The notes under the pieces are model-generated. The model did no database searches, was not told the origin of the DNA, and saw only the letters and a program-made list of their open reading frames with translations. Below are positions 1 through 8,169 of a DNA stretch of 64,000 nt, one piece after another; the first letter of the stretch is position 1, and the number at the start of each line of letters is the position of its first letter. The stretch is taken from assembly GCA_022749655.1 (NCBI GenBank), contig CP094243.1:4278001-4342000 (forward strand), given 5' to 3'. The translations under genes were made by a program, and so were the position numbers. This DNA is from Xanthomonas phaseoli pv. phaseoli (lineage in GTDB: Bacteria; Pseudomonadota; Gammaproteobacteria; Xanthomonadales; Xanthomonadaceae).

Positions 1-354
1 TCGCGGGTAGAGCGGCCCCTCGTGGCCCGGCGTCCGGAGTGGATAGAACGCATCACGCCTACTTTCCAAGAATTCGTGATTGCGGGGACCCAAAATTGAT
101 CCGCCAGAAATGTATAACTTCGTCGTCACATAGTCGCGAGCACTCGCCGCGAGCTGACTGACGATTTAAAGCTTGAGCTCGATGACGGCCGCAAGTACAC
201 GTCCAGTTGCGCTCCGTGCGCGCCTTGGGGGCGACGTTTCAGAGGACCACGAAGATAGCAACGGCCACCGACAACGCCATCCACTCGACGCCAGCCTTCG
301 GTATCTGAACAGTGATCGGCACTCAATTTTCCCGGCAATTCTCCCGACGCATAG
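1..354. other. No gene recognised (window left edge)
   Basis: This stretch lies downstream of the minus-strand tRNA operon and reaches the edge of the window. Only short overlapping open frames occur on both strands, none with a ribosome-binding site, recognisable motif or consistent codon pattern. I see no integrase remnant or copy of the tRNA-Lys 3' end that would mark an integrated island. It may belong to a feature cut by the window edge. Confidence 0.4.
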
Positions 355-391
355 AAAAACAGCCACTTGGCTTGCGCTAAGTGGCTGTTTT
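355..391 (-). terminator. Rho-independent terminator of the tRNA operon
   Basis: The minus strand reads a perfect stem AACAGCCACTT / AAGTGGCTGTT with a 10-nt loop, followed by a run of T residues. It starts a few bases after the tRNA-Lys CCA end, the expected place for the end of the Pro-Arg-His-Lys transcript. The plus strand also carries a short T run, so it could work both ways. Confidence 0.85.
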
Positions 392-394
392 AAT

Positions 395-470
395 TGGTGG
401 GCCGTCAAGGATTCGAACCTTGGACCTATTGATTAAGAGTCAACTGCTCTACCAACTGAGCTAACGGCCC
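395..470 (-). tRNA. tRNA-Lys (anticodon CTT)
   Basis: The reverse complement folds into a standard cloverleaf. The acceptor stem is GGGCCGT/ACGGCCC, the anticodon loop CTCTTAA gives anticodon CTT (codon AAG), the T arm contains GGTTCGAATCC, and CCA is encoded. It is the last gene of a four-tRNA minus-strand operon, directly before the terminator. Confidence 0.96.
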
Positions 471-563
471 TGAAACTGGGCGCACATTGTATGTGCATTT
501 TTGCTTCGTTGCAACACCCCGTGCCACATGGGGTCAAACATTCCTGCAATTTCCTGTCATCAG

Positions 564-641
564 TGGGGTGGCTGAGGGGACTCGAACCCCCGACATCTGG
601 AATCACAATCCAGTACTCTAACCAGCTGAGCTACAGCCACC
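564..641 (-). tRNA. tRNA-His (anticodon GTG)
   Basis: The reverse complement is a cloverleaf with acceptor stem GTGGCTG/CAGCCAC, anticodon loop TTGTGAT (anticodon GTG) and an encoded CCA. The extra 5' G (at 641) opposite discriminator C is the G-1:C73 pair recognised by histidyl-tRNA synthetase, which confirms identity. It is the third gene of the tRNA operon. Confidence 0.96.
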
Positions 642-672
642 ACTGAAAACCTGCTTCCTACCGTACCGCCGA

Positions 673-749
673 TGGCGCGCCCGACAGGACTCGAACCTGT
701 AACCGCCGGCTTAGAAGGCCGGTGCTCTATCCGGTTGAGCTACGGGCGC
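673..749 (-). tRNA. tRNA-Arg (anticodon TCT)
   Basis: The reverse complement gives a 77-nt cloverleaf with acceptor stem GCGCCCG/CGGGCGC, anticodon loop CTTCTAA (anticodon TCT, reading AGA and AGG), T-loop GGTTCGAGTCC and an encoded CCA. It is the second gene of the operon. Confidence 0.96.
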
Positions 750-791
750 CCGGACCGAACTTCGCATTCCCACGCCGTCGAAAGCTCGGAA

Positions 792-868
792 TGGTCGGGG
801 TAGAGGGATTCGAACCCCCGACATCCTGCTCCCAAAGCAGGCGCGCTACCAGACTGCGCTATACCCCG
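792..868 (-). tRNA. tRNA-Pro (anticodon TGG)
   Basis: The reverse complement gives a 77-nt cloverleaf with acceptor stem CGGGGTA/TACCCCG, anticodon loop TTTGGGA (anticodon TGG), T-loop GGTTCGAATCC, discriminator A and an encoded CCA. It is the first gene of the operon, nearest the promoter. The order Pro-Arg-His-Lys is also common in other gammaproteobacteria. Confidence 0.96.
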
Positions 869-906
869 GCGGGACCTTTCAATCCCGAAGGCTCGAAAGG
901 TCGGCT

Positions 907-935
907 ATTTTGGGAATGATTGGCCTCGCTGTCAA
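907..935 (-). promoter_or_regulatory. Sigma-70-type promoter of the tRNA operon
   Basis: On the minus strand a perfect -35 TTGACA (930-935) is followed after exactly 17 bp by CAAAAT (907-912), a 4/6 match to the -10 consensus. It lies about 40 bp before tRNA-Pro, as expected for a stable-RNA promoter. The location and spacing are seen; the activity is inferred. Confidence 0.7.
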
Positions 936-1018
936 TCACCCTGTGTAAGTTGAACGATCAGCTATCCTCGCAACCACGTTCGCCAGTAGGGTGAGCACTA
1001 TTTTCATGGAGAACACGC

Positions 1019-1780
1019 ATGCGTAGCGGTAACCCTGCCCTTCGGGAATCCACGTTCCTCGACTCCGGCTCCGGCTCGATCGTCACCCGCGACGGTCAGG
1101 CGATGACCCTCAACGGCACGGTCAACAAGACCGGCGCGTTGTTGCTGATGGCGGTGATCACCGCCGCCTTCGCGTGGTCGCAATCGATCGGCTCCGATGG
1201 CATGCCGCTGCCTGTCGCGCGCATCTACATGATTGCCGGCGCGATCGGCGGCCTGGTGTTCGCACTGGCTACCTGCTTCAAGCCGACCTGGGCACCGATT
1301 ACGGCGCCGCTATATGCATTGATCGAAGGCTTCTTCCTCGGCTCGATCTCGGCAGTGTACGAAGCACGCTTCAACGGCATCGTGTTCCAGGCCATCCTGC
1401 TCACCTTCGGCACCCTGTTCGCGCTGCTGTTCGCGTATCGCAGCGGCATGATCAAGGCCACCGAAAACTTCAAGCTGGGCGTGGTCGCAGCCACCGGCGG
1501 TATCGCGCTGGTCTATCTGGCGACCATCGTGCTGGGCCTGTTCGGTGTGCGCATCCCTTTCATCCACGACTCGGGCCTGATCGGCATCGGTTTCAGCCTG
1601 TTCGTGGTGGTGGTGGCGGCGTTGAACCTGGTGTTGGACTTCGACTTCATCGAGAGCGGCGTCGAGCAAGGCGCGCCCAAGCACATGGAGTGGTACGGCG
1701 CATTCGGCCTGATGGTGACGCTGGTGTGGCTGTACATCGAGTTCCTGCGCCTGCTGTCGAAGCTGCAGTCGCGCAATTGA
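1019..1780 (+). CDS. Bax inhibitor-1/YccA family integral membrane protein
   Basis: The 253-residue protein has a soluble N-terminus of about 35 residues and then about seven hydrophobic segments, the layout of the Bax inhibitor-1 family in the inner membrane. Family members are linked to calcium/proton leak and to interaction with FtsH; the role here is inferred only from the family. A strongly acidic DFDFIESG segment before the last helix is the typical conserved region. ATG 1019 has GGAGA about seven bases upstream. It converges on the isocitrate dehydrogenase gene with a shared bidirectional terminator. Confidence 0.88.
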   Translation: MRSGNPALRESTFLDSGSGSIVTRDGQAMTLNGTVNKTGALLLMAVITAAFAWSQSIGSDGMPLPVARIYMIAGAIGGLVFALATCFKPTWAPITAPLYALIEGFFLGSISAVYEARFNGIVFQAILLTFGTLFALLFAYRSGMIKATENFKLGVVAATGGIALVYLATIVLGLFGVRIPFIHDSGLIGIGFSLFVVVVAALNLVLDFDFIESGVEQGAPKHMEWYGAFGLMVTLVWLYIEFLRLLSKLQSRN

Positions 1781-1783
1781 GCC

Positions 1784-1804
1784 GGGATTCGGGATTCGGG
1801 AATC
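1784..1804. repeat. GGGATTC/GGGAATC heptad repeat, 3 units
   Basis: Three tandem 7-bp units (GGGATTC, GGGATTC, GGGAATC) start three bases after the stop codon of the BI-1 gene. The same heptad recurs in several other spacers of this window (around 3249, 11997, 12098, 14358), always outside genes. Confidence 0.8.
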
Positions 1805-1867
1805 GCAACGGTGGCTCCCCTCGCTTGAACGCGTGACACTGGCGTCGAGTGACCGGTTTCCAACAAA

Positions 1868-1893
1868 AGAAAGGGCGCCTAGGCGCCCTTTCT
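1868..1893. terminator. Bidirectional terminator between convergent genes
   Basis: A perfect palindrome, GAAAGGGCGCC / GGCGCCCTTTC with a two-base loop, is bordered by A-rich and T-rich sequence on both sides. It lies between the stop of the BI-1 gene (plus) and the stop of the isocitrate dehydrogenase gene (minus), so it probably ends both transcripts. Confidence 0.8.
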
Positions 1894-1917
1894 CTTTGTG
1901 CAAGTCTGCCAGTGTGC

Positions 1918-2925
1918 TCAGAGGCGGCTGGCGATGGCCTTGGCGAAGCCCATGGTGTTGCCGGTGCCGCCCAGGTCGGGGGTCAGCGAATCCTTGGCCT
2001 CCAGGGTGGCGACGATGGCTTCGCGCAGGCGCTCGGCATTCTGCGGCTGACCGATGTGGTCCAGCATCTGCGCCGCGCCCAGCAGCAGCGCGCACGGGTT
2101 TGCCTTGCCCTGCCCTGCGATATCCGGCGCCGAGCCGTGCACGGCTTCGAAGATCGCCGCGTCCAGACCGATGTTGGCGCCCGGGGCCAGGCCCAGGCCG
2201 CCGACCAGGCCGGCGCACAGGTCGGAGATGATGTCGCCGAACAGGTTGGTGGTCACGATGATGTCGAACTGCTCCGGACGCATCACCAGCTGCATGCAGG
2301 TGTTGTCGACGATCATTTCCTGGAATTCGATATCCGGATACTGCGCGGCCACATCGCGTGCCACCTTCAGGAACAGGCCCGAGGTCGACTTGATGATGTT
2401 GGCCTTGTGCACGGCGGTGACCTTCTTGCGGCCGGTGCTCTTGGCCAGCTCGAAGGCGTAGCGCACGATGCGCTCGGAGCCCTTGCGGGTGATCCGGGTG
2501 CCGGAGAACGCGGTCTCGCCATCCTCGGACACGGTCTGGCCTTCGCTCAGGTACGCGCCTTCGGTGTTCTCGCGCACCGTGATCAGGTCCACGCCGTCGG
2601 CGAAGCGCGACTTGGTGTTCGGGAACGACTTGGCCGGACGCACATTGGCGTACAGGTCGAACTTGCGACGCATGGCGACGTTGATCGAGCTGAAACCCTC
2701 GCCGACCGGCGTGGTCAGCGGGCTTTTCAGCGCCACCTTGTTCTTGGTGATCGACGCCAGAGTGGACTCGGGCAGCAGATCGCCGTGCTTTTCCAGCGCA
2801 ACCAAGCCGGCGTCGGCGTATTCGTAGGTCAGGCCAGCCTGCAGCGCGTCGAGCACGAACAGCGTGGCATCCATGATCTCCGGGCCGATGCCGTCGCCGC
2901 GGATGACCGTGATTGTCTGCGTCAT
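1918..2925 (-). CDS. Isocitrate dehydrogenase (NAD+-type), TCA cycle
   Basis: The 335-residue protein belongs to the isocitrate/isopropylmalate dehydrogenase family and oxidatively decarboxylates isocitrate to 2-oxoglutarate. Visible signatures are the nucleotide-proximal GDGIGPEI near the N-terminus, the substrate loop around SSINVAMRRKFDLYANVRP, the TVRENTEG segment and the metal-binding NLFGDIISDL with GTGNTMG near the end. Its length and sequence are closer to mitochondrial-type NAD enzymes than to the roughly 415-residue NADP enzyme of E. coli, so NAD use is inferred; a homoisocitrate or isopropylmalate dehydrogenase is less likely. ATG 2925 begins MTQTITVIRGDGIG; an in-frame upstream start would add 14 unlikely residues. 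Confidence 0.88.
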   Translation of the reverse strand: MTQTITVIRGDGIGPEIMDATLFVLDALQAGLTYEYADAGLVALEKHGDLLPESTLASITKNKVALKSPLTTPVGEGFSSINVAMRRKFDLYANVRPAKSFPNTKSRFADGVDLITVRENTEGAYLSEGQTVSEDGETAFSGTRITRKGSERIVRYAFELAKSTGRKKVTAVHKANIIKSTSGLFLKVARDVAAQYPDIEFQEMIVDNTCMQLVMRPEQFDIIVTTNLFGDIISDLCAGLVGGLGLAPGANIGLDAAIFEAVHGSAPDIAGQGKANPCALLLGAAQMLDHIGQPQNAERLREAIVATLEAKDSLTPDLGGTGNTMGFAKAIASRL

Positions 2926-3205
2926 AACGTTGGGTTTCCGAACTTGAAGGGGGAGCGCCAGCCGCAATACCCGGCAGAGCGGCGCAAGGAGGTTTCAGGG
3001 GCAATTATGCCCGATGCCGGTGAAGGCGCCCAAACCGACCTGGTCTAAGGGCCACCATCCAACGACTGAGTGGCCAGGAAGCCGGTGCACGGAATCGGCA
3101 TGGATCCGTCCTCCGCGCACTGCGGTTGCTCCATGCCGCCCACACCGCCTGACGACTGCCCGCTATGTTTTCGCAGCCATCAAGAGCCGCTGGCGCCCAA
3201 ACGCA

Positions 3206-3231
3206 ACGCGCCGCCTGATCGGGCGGCGCGT
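3206..3231 (-). terminator. Possible terminator after the AhpD-like/glutaredoxin pair
   Basis: ACGCGCCGCC and GGCGGCGCGT form a 10-bp GC-rich stem with a 6-base loop in the 360-bp spacer between this pair and the isocitrate dehydrogenase gene. On the minus strand it is followed only by TGCGTTT, a weak tail. The rest of 2926-3285 shows nothing else except a fragment of the heptad repeat near 3249-3264. Confidence 0.4.
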
Positions 3232-3285
3232 GTCCTGCTCGCTTTTACCAATCCCGAATCCCCCACTCCCGCCTCGGTACCACAC

Positions 3286-3681
3286 TCAGTCGTGTGCGTG
3301 CTGGGCCGGCGTCTGTGCACCGCCTTCGAGCTGGTCCAGGAAATCCACCGCGCGGCGAAGATGCGGGATGACAATGGAGCCGCCGACCACCAGGCCGACC
3401 GAGAAGGTTTCGAAGAACTCTTCCCGGCTCACGCCGGCTTCCTTGCACTGAGCCACGTGATAGCTGATGCAGTCGTCGCAGCGCAGCACCATCGAGGCGA
3501 CCAGGCCGAGCAGTTCCTTGGTCTTCACGTCCAGCGCGCCGGCCTGGTAGGTCTGCGTGTCGAGCGCGAAGAACCGACGCACCACCTGGTTCGGCTCGGC
3601 CAGGATGCGCTGGTTCATGCGCTGGCGAAATTCGGTGAACTCGCGCAGGCGGTCGGCGCTGCCGTCGTCGGAACCACTCAT
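3286..3681 (-). CDS. AhpD-like carboxymuconolactone decarboxylase family protein
   Basis: The 131-residue protein has the all-helical AhpD/CMD fold. The sequence LRCDDCISYHV supplies the redox Cys-x2-Cys plus following His that mark alkylhydroperoxidase-like members. These act as small thiol peroxidases or peroxidase reductants in the cytoplasm; the actual substrate is unknown. Its ATG overlaps the stop of the upstream glutaredoxin gene as ATGA (3678-3681), so the two are probably translationally coupled, and a shared role in thiol redox chemistry is a reasonable inference. The C-terminus ends in a short Gln/His-rich tail. Confidence 0.85.
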   Translation of the reverse strand: MSGSDDGSADRLREFTEFRQRMNQRILAEPNQVVRRFFALDTQTYQAGALDVKTKELLGLVASMVLRCDDCISYHVAQCKEAGVSREEFFETFSVGLVVGGSIVIPHLRRAVDFLDQLEGGAQTPAQHAHD

Positions 3682-3986
3682 GCCTGGCCGCCTGCGCTGC
3701 CCGCCAGCAGCGGTTCGAGCTTGCCGGCACGATGCATGGCCATCATGTCGTCGTAGCCGCCCACGTGGACGTCGCCGACGAAGATCTGCGGCACGCTGGT
3801 GCGCTTGGCCAGGGCAATCATCCTGTCGCGCTCGGCCGGATCCAGGTCGATCCGCACCTCGGTCCAGGTCTTGCCCTTGCTCTTGAGAAAGTTCTTGGCT
3901 GCCACGCAATAGGGGCAGATGGCGGAGGAATACAGGGTGATCTGCGGGCCGGAGGCCGCGTCCTGATCGGTATGGTCTTGGCTCAC
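3678..3986 (-). CDS. grxC: Glutaredoxin, dithiol CPYC type
   Basis: The roughly 102-residue protein has a thioredoxin fold of glutaredoxin size. The CPYC active site follows strand TLYSSAI, and TSVPQIFVGDVHVGG is the cis-proline and glutathione-binding region. It would reduce protein disulfides and glutathione mixed disulfides using GSH in the cytoplasm. I place the start at GTG 3986 because GGAG lies six bases upstream; an ATG at 4046 would add an odd 20-residue extension. It is divergent from the M48 protease gene and overlaps the AhpD-like gene by four bases. Confidence 0.87.
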   Translation of the reverse strand: MSQDHTDQDAASGPQITLYSSAICPYCVAAKNFLKSKGKTWTEVRIDLDPAERDRMIALAKRTSVPQIFVGDVHVGGYDDMMAMHRAGKLEPLLAGSAGGQA

Positions 3987-4135
3987 GGGAAACTCCGTGG
4001 TTGGTGTGAGGTCTGACACATGGTACCGGGCGACTGGAATTTCCATGTCGTCACCGCAACACTGTGGGTTAACCGATGATTCACGCCTCTGCGCCGGGCT
4101 GCCCGCATGCTCCGCGCATCACCTGGGAGTTCCAC

Positions 4136-5784
4136 TTGCGCCTGCTACCGCTCGCCACTGCCCTCACGCTGGCCGTTGCCATGGGTGTGGCACCTGCGCA
4201 GGAAAGCCGCCTGCCCGATATCGGTTCGTCGGCCGGCGAGTTGCTGACCCCGGCCCGCCAGGCCGAATACGGCCGGATGATGCTGGCCGAGTTGCGCAAC
4301 TACGACTACGTGCTGGACGACCCGCTGATCACCGACTGGCTGCAGACCATGGGCACCCGGCTGGGCGCCAACAGCGACCAACCGCAGCAACCGTTTTTAC
4401 GTTTTTCATGCTGCGCGACCGCCAGATCAACGCATTCGCCACGCTGGGTGGTTACATCGCCGTCAATGCCGGGCTGGTGTTGACCGCCGAGCGCGAGGAC
4501 GAAGTGGCGGCGGTGCTGTCGCACGAGATCGCCCACGTCACCCAGCAGCACGTGCTACGTGGAGTGGAGCGCGCGCAGCGCGACCAGATTCCGATCCTGC
4601 TCGGCATGCTGGCGGCGGTGGTGGCAGCCCAGCAGGCCGGGGGCAACTCCAAGGGCGACGCCACCATGGCCACCATCACCAGCGCGATGGGGCTGATGCA
4701 GCAGCGGCAGATCGACTACACCCGCTCCAACGAATCCGAAGCCGACCGGCTGGGCATCCGCACGTTGGCGCGCAGCGGCTACGACGTGGACGCGATGGCC
4801 GGCTTCTTCGAGCGCATGTCGGTGGCGATGCGCGCCAACGAGGGCGGCTACAGCGCGCCGGATTTCCTGCAGACCCACCCGGTGACCGTCACCCGCATCA
4901 GCGAAGCCAAGTCGCGCGCCGAGCAGATGAAGAAAAACACGGTGGTCCTGACGACCTCGGTGCCGGGCGGGACGCGCCAGGAGCGCGTCGACCCGGCCGA
5001 CCCATCGCTGTCGGAGCCGCTCAGCCGCAATGGCAACGCGCTGCTCCCTTACGCGCTGCGGTTGCCGGTGGATGCGCTCAGCCGCGGCGCCGACCAACAG
5101 GGTTTCGATTGGGCCAAGGAGCGCCTGCGCGTGCTCAGCGCCGCCACGCCGGATGCGGCCATTCGCGAGTACGAAAACCTGCGCCGCAGCGCTAAACAAG
5201 GCTTGAGCGATCCGCAGCGCTATGGCCTGGCGCTGGCGCGGCTGCGCAACAGCGGCGGGCGGCCGGGCGAGCCGGTGGCCGAGCTGGCCAGCCTGCTCCA
5301 GGCGCACCCGGACAATTTGTGGCTGGCGCTGGGCCTGAGCGAGGCGCAGGCGCGCGTGGGTCCGCGAGAAGCGGCCAATGCCCGCTTCGATGCGCTGCTC
5401 AAGCAGTTACCGAACAACCGCGCGGTCGCGCTGACCTATGCCACTGCGCTCAACGAGCAGGCCAGCAAGGAGTCCGGCCAGCGCGCGCGCCAGGTGCTGG
5501 AGCCGTTGTTGCACCGGAGCAGCGACGACCCGCTGCTGCAGCAGAGCTACGCGCGTGCCTGCGAGCTGTCCGGCGACCCATTGCGCGCTAGCGAAGCGTA
5601 TGCGGAGGCGGCGTTCTTGAACGGCCGCGCTGAACAGGCATTGATCCAGCTGGAAGCACTGAAAAAGAAGGATCTCGACTATGTGACACGGGCGCGCGTG
5701 GATGCGCGCATTGCCGCGATCACCCCAACCGTGCTGGAGCTGCGTCGCCAGGGTATCCGCGACCCGGATTTGTCCACGCGCTGA
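4136..5784 (+). pseudogene. BepA/YfgC-like M48 metalloprotease with TPR region, frameshifted
   Basis: The reconstructed protein starts with a signal peptide (MRLLPLATALTLAVAMG...) and continues as a periplasmic M48 zinc metalloprotease with HEIAHVTQQH, the downstream glutamate in ESEADRLG, and a C-terminal half of TPR-like helices. BepA-type proteins act in outer-membrane protein assembly and turnover. TTG 4136 is chosen because GGGAG lies six bases upstream. The frame breaks in the run of five T at 4394-4398: the N-terminal part reads through SDQPQQPF in one frame and FMLRDRQINAF continues in another. Restoring one base or removing two gives a normal family member. The upstream gene pair is divergent. 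Confidence 0.82.
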
Positions 5785-5899
5785 TCGCCGACGCATCGCC
5801 GGCTGTTCACGACGGAAGGGTATCGCGCGGCCGCCTGCCGGTAGTGGAACTGCCCAGTCCGCTTCGTGCTCCACAGCCGCCGCGCAGGCGCCTTCGGCG

Positions 5900-5933
5900 A
5901 TGTCACATTAGAGTCACAAAACCGTAGTCTACT
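5900..5933 (+). promoter_or_regulatory. Pho box-like site upstream of phoB
   Basis: TGTCACA (5901-5907) and AGTCACA (5912-5918) are direct repeats with the 11-bp period of PhoB half-sites (consensus CTGTCAT repeated every 11 bp). Ten bases further, TCTACT (5928-5933) is a 4/6 match to a -10 element at the usual PhoB spacing. This suggests autoregulation of phoB, as known in E. coli. The match is moderate. Confidence 0.5.
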
Positions 5934-5966
5934 GGCGATCAACCAAAGCCAGACGGTAAGCCCCGC

Positions 5967-6656
5967 GTGCAGAAACGCATTCTGATCGTCGATGACGAAC
6001 CCGCGATCCGCGACATGGTGGCGTTCGCGCTGCGCAAAGGCGAGTTCGAGCCCATCCATGCCGGCGATGCCCGCGAGGCGCAGACCGCCATCGCCGACCG
6101 CGTGCCGGACCTGATCCTGCTGGACTGGATGTTGCCGGGCACCAGCGGGCTGGACCTGGCCAGGCGCTGGCGCAAGGAGCAGCTGACCCGCGAGATTCCG
6201 ATCATCATGCTCACCGCGCGCGGCGAAGAAAACGACCGCGTCGGCGGCCTGGAAGCCGGCGTCGACGATTACGTGGTCAAGCCGTTCTCTGCGCGCGAGC
6301 TGCTGGCGCGCATCCGCGCGGTGATGCGGCGCACCCGCGAAGACGACGAAGACGGTAGCGTGGCGGTAGGCAAGCTGCGCATCGACGGCGCCGCGCACCG
6401 GGTGTTCGCCGGCGATGCGCCGGTGCCGATCGGCCCGACCGAGTATCGTCTGCTGCACTTTTTCATGACGCACCCCGAGCGCGTGTATACGCGCACCCAG
6501 CTGCTGGACCATGTCTGGGGCGGCAGCGTGTATGTGGAAGAGCGCACCATCGACGTGCATATCCGCCGCCTGCGCAAGACGCTGGAACCGTTCGGGCTGG
6601 AAAACATGGTGCAGACCGTGCGTGGCTCGGGCTATCGTTTTTCCTCGGCGACCTGA
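5967..6656 (+). CDS. phoB: Phosphate regulon response regulator PhoB
   Basis: The 229-residue protein is an OmpR/PhoB-class response regulator. The receiver domain (residues 1 to about 120) has acidic residues DD at 9-10, phospho-acceptor Asp53 in LLDWMLPG, the switch Thr in MLTARGE and the Lys in VVKPFS. The C-terminal winged helix (about 130-229) has RTQLLDHVWGG and TIDVHIRRLRKTLE as recognition region. It would activate phosphate-starvation genes through Pho boxes. GTG 5967 is the only start preserving the receiver N-terminus. It is followed by phoR after 72 bp, and a likely Pho box lies upstream. Confidence 0.95.
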   Translation: MQKRILIVDDEPAIRDMVAFALRKGEFEPIHAGDAREAQTAIADRVPDLILLDWMLPGTSGLDLARRWRKEQLTREIPIIMLTARGEENDRVGGLEAGVDDYVVKPFSARELLARIRAVMRRTREDDEDGSVAVGKLRIDGAAHRVFAGDAPVPIGPTEYRLLHFFMTHPERVYTRTQLLDHVWGGSVYVEERTIDVHIRRLRKTLEPFGLENMVQTVRGSGYRFSSAT

Positions 6657-6728
6657 CGTGCCGCAAAGTCGCCCGGCCGCACTCCGGTCGGGCGGCTGCC
6701 TACCTGACGCTTCGTGGTAACGCCTTCC

Positions 6729-8057
6729 ATGCCTCAACACATCCGTTCCGCCTGGCTCAAGACGCTCGGCACCCTTGCGCTGTTGTTGGGCGCTGCCGTC
6801 GTGGCCGGCGTGCTGATCGGGCATGTGTGGATGGCGCTGACGCTCACCGCCCTGGGCGTGCTGGCCTGGCATTACTGGCGGCTGCGCCAGGTGCTGCGCC
6901 GGCTCACTGCACGCCAGCGTGCCGAGCCGGCGGCGGGAATCGGCGCCTGGAACGAACTGGACCGGCTGCTGTATCGCAGCCAGGACGAGATGCGCGCGCG
7001 CAAGCGCCGCCTGATCGAAATGTTGCGCACCTACCGCGCCGCGGCGCAGGCGCTGCCGGATGCGGTGGTGGTCGTGGATCGCAACAGTCAGCGCGTGCAG
7101 TGGTTCAACAAGGCAGCCGGCGGTTTGCTCGGCCTGCACCATCCCGGCGACATGGGCGTGTCGATCGTTGAGCGGCTGCAACCGTTGCCGCTGGCGCACT
7201 GGCTGGCGGCCGGGCGCAATGCCGAGCCGATGCTGGATGCCGCCTCGCCGGCCGACCCGGATCTGCGCCTGAACCTGCGCCTGATCCCCTACTCCGACGA
7301 CTACTGGCTGCTGGTGGCGCGCGATGTCAGCAAGCTGCTTCGGCTGGAACAGGTGCGCCGCGATTTCGTGGCCAACGTCTCGCATGAACTGCTACCCCCG
7401 CTGACGGTGGTGCACGGGTATCTGGACATGCTCGATCCGGAGGATTTCCCCGATTCGGGCCCGATGCTGGCGGAAATGCGCAAGCAATCGCAACGCATGG
7501 CGCAGCTGGTCGAAGACCTGCTGACGCTGTCGCGGCTGGAATCGCAGGAAGAACTCGGCGAAGAACACGTGGCGATGGCGCCCATGCTGTCGACCTTGCG
7601 CCGCGAGGCCGAGGCGCACAGCCAGGGCCGCCACACCGTGGAGGTGATCGACGAGGCCGGTGTGGACCTGCTCGGCTCCAACAAGGAGCTGCACAGTGCG
7701 TTTTCCAATCTGGTCACCAATGCGGTGCGCTACACGCCCGGCGGCGGCACGGTGACGATCCGTTTCGTGCGCGAAGGCGACGGTGCGGCGCTGGCCGTGC
7801 GCGACACCGGCTATGGCATCCCCGCCTCGCACCTGCCGCGCATCACCGAACGCTTCTACCGGGTGTCCAGCAGCCGCTCGCGCGAGAGCGGCGGCACCGG
7901 GCTGGGACTGTCGATCGTCAAGCACATCCTGGGGCTGCACCAGGCGCGCCTGGATATCGAAAGCGAAGTGGGACGCGGCAGCGAATTCTCGTGTCATTTC
8001 GTACCTGCGCGCGTCGTGCAGCGCGAGCAATCGGTGCCACTGTCACGCTCGGCGTGA
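6729..8057 (+). CDS. phoR: Phosphate regulon sensor kinase PhoR, with atypical H-box
   Basis: The protein has two N-terminal membrane segments (about residues 10-55), a PAS-like sensory domain (about 95-205), a HisKA domain with His219 in SHELLPPLTVV, and a HATPase domain with NLVTNAVRYTPGG, DTGYGIP and GTGLGLSIVKH. It would phosphorylate or dephosphorylate PhoB at the inner membrane. The H-box is odd: HELRTPL is expected, but codons 222-223 encode Leu-Pro instead of Arg-Thr. The Thr at H+4 is the residue known in HisKA kinases to support phosphatase activity. ATG 6729 is preferred; GTG 6714 is an in-frame alternative. Polyphosphate genes follow. Confidence 0.93.
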   Translation: MPQHIRSAWLKTLGTLALLLGAAVVAGVLIGHVWMALTLTALGVLAWHYWRLRQVLRRLTARQRAEPAAGIGAWNELDRLLYRSQDEMRARKRRLIEMLRTYRAAAQALPDAVVVVDRNSQRVQWFNKAAGGLLGLHHPGDMGVSIVERLQPLPLAHWLAAGRNAEPMLDAASPADPDLRLNLRLIPYSDDYWLLVARDVSKLLRLEQVRRDFVANVSHELLPPLTVVHGYLDMLDPEDFPDSGPMLAEMRKQSQRMAQLVEDLLTLSRLESQEELGEEHVAMAPMLSTLRREAEAHSQGRHTVEVIDEAGVDLLGSNKELHSAFSNLVTNAVRYTPGGGTVTIRFVREGDGAALAVRDTGYGIPASHLPRITERFYRVSSSRSRESGGTGLGLSIVKHILGLHQARLDIESEVGRGSEFSCHFVPARVVQREQSVPLSRSA

Positions 8058-8169
8058 TATGTAGTCAGTGCGCGCCGCAGCGCGCTGCGATGGACGCGTC
8101 TGCCACGCGCCGCATTGCCTGCGTTGCGCGCCCCAGGCAATAACACAACCCGTCTTGACGATCGATTCC

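Noticed and set aside
1..470. Prophage or island attachment site at tRNA-Lys
   Set aside because: No integrase or duplicated tRNA 3' end is visible in the window; the left edge is too close to test this.
1310..3004. Minus-strand frame of over 500 codons across BI-1 and isocitrate dehydrogenase
   Set aside because: It crosses a bidirectional terminator and two convergent real genes, and its translation is Arg/Gly/Ala/Gln-rich.
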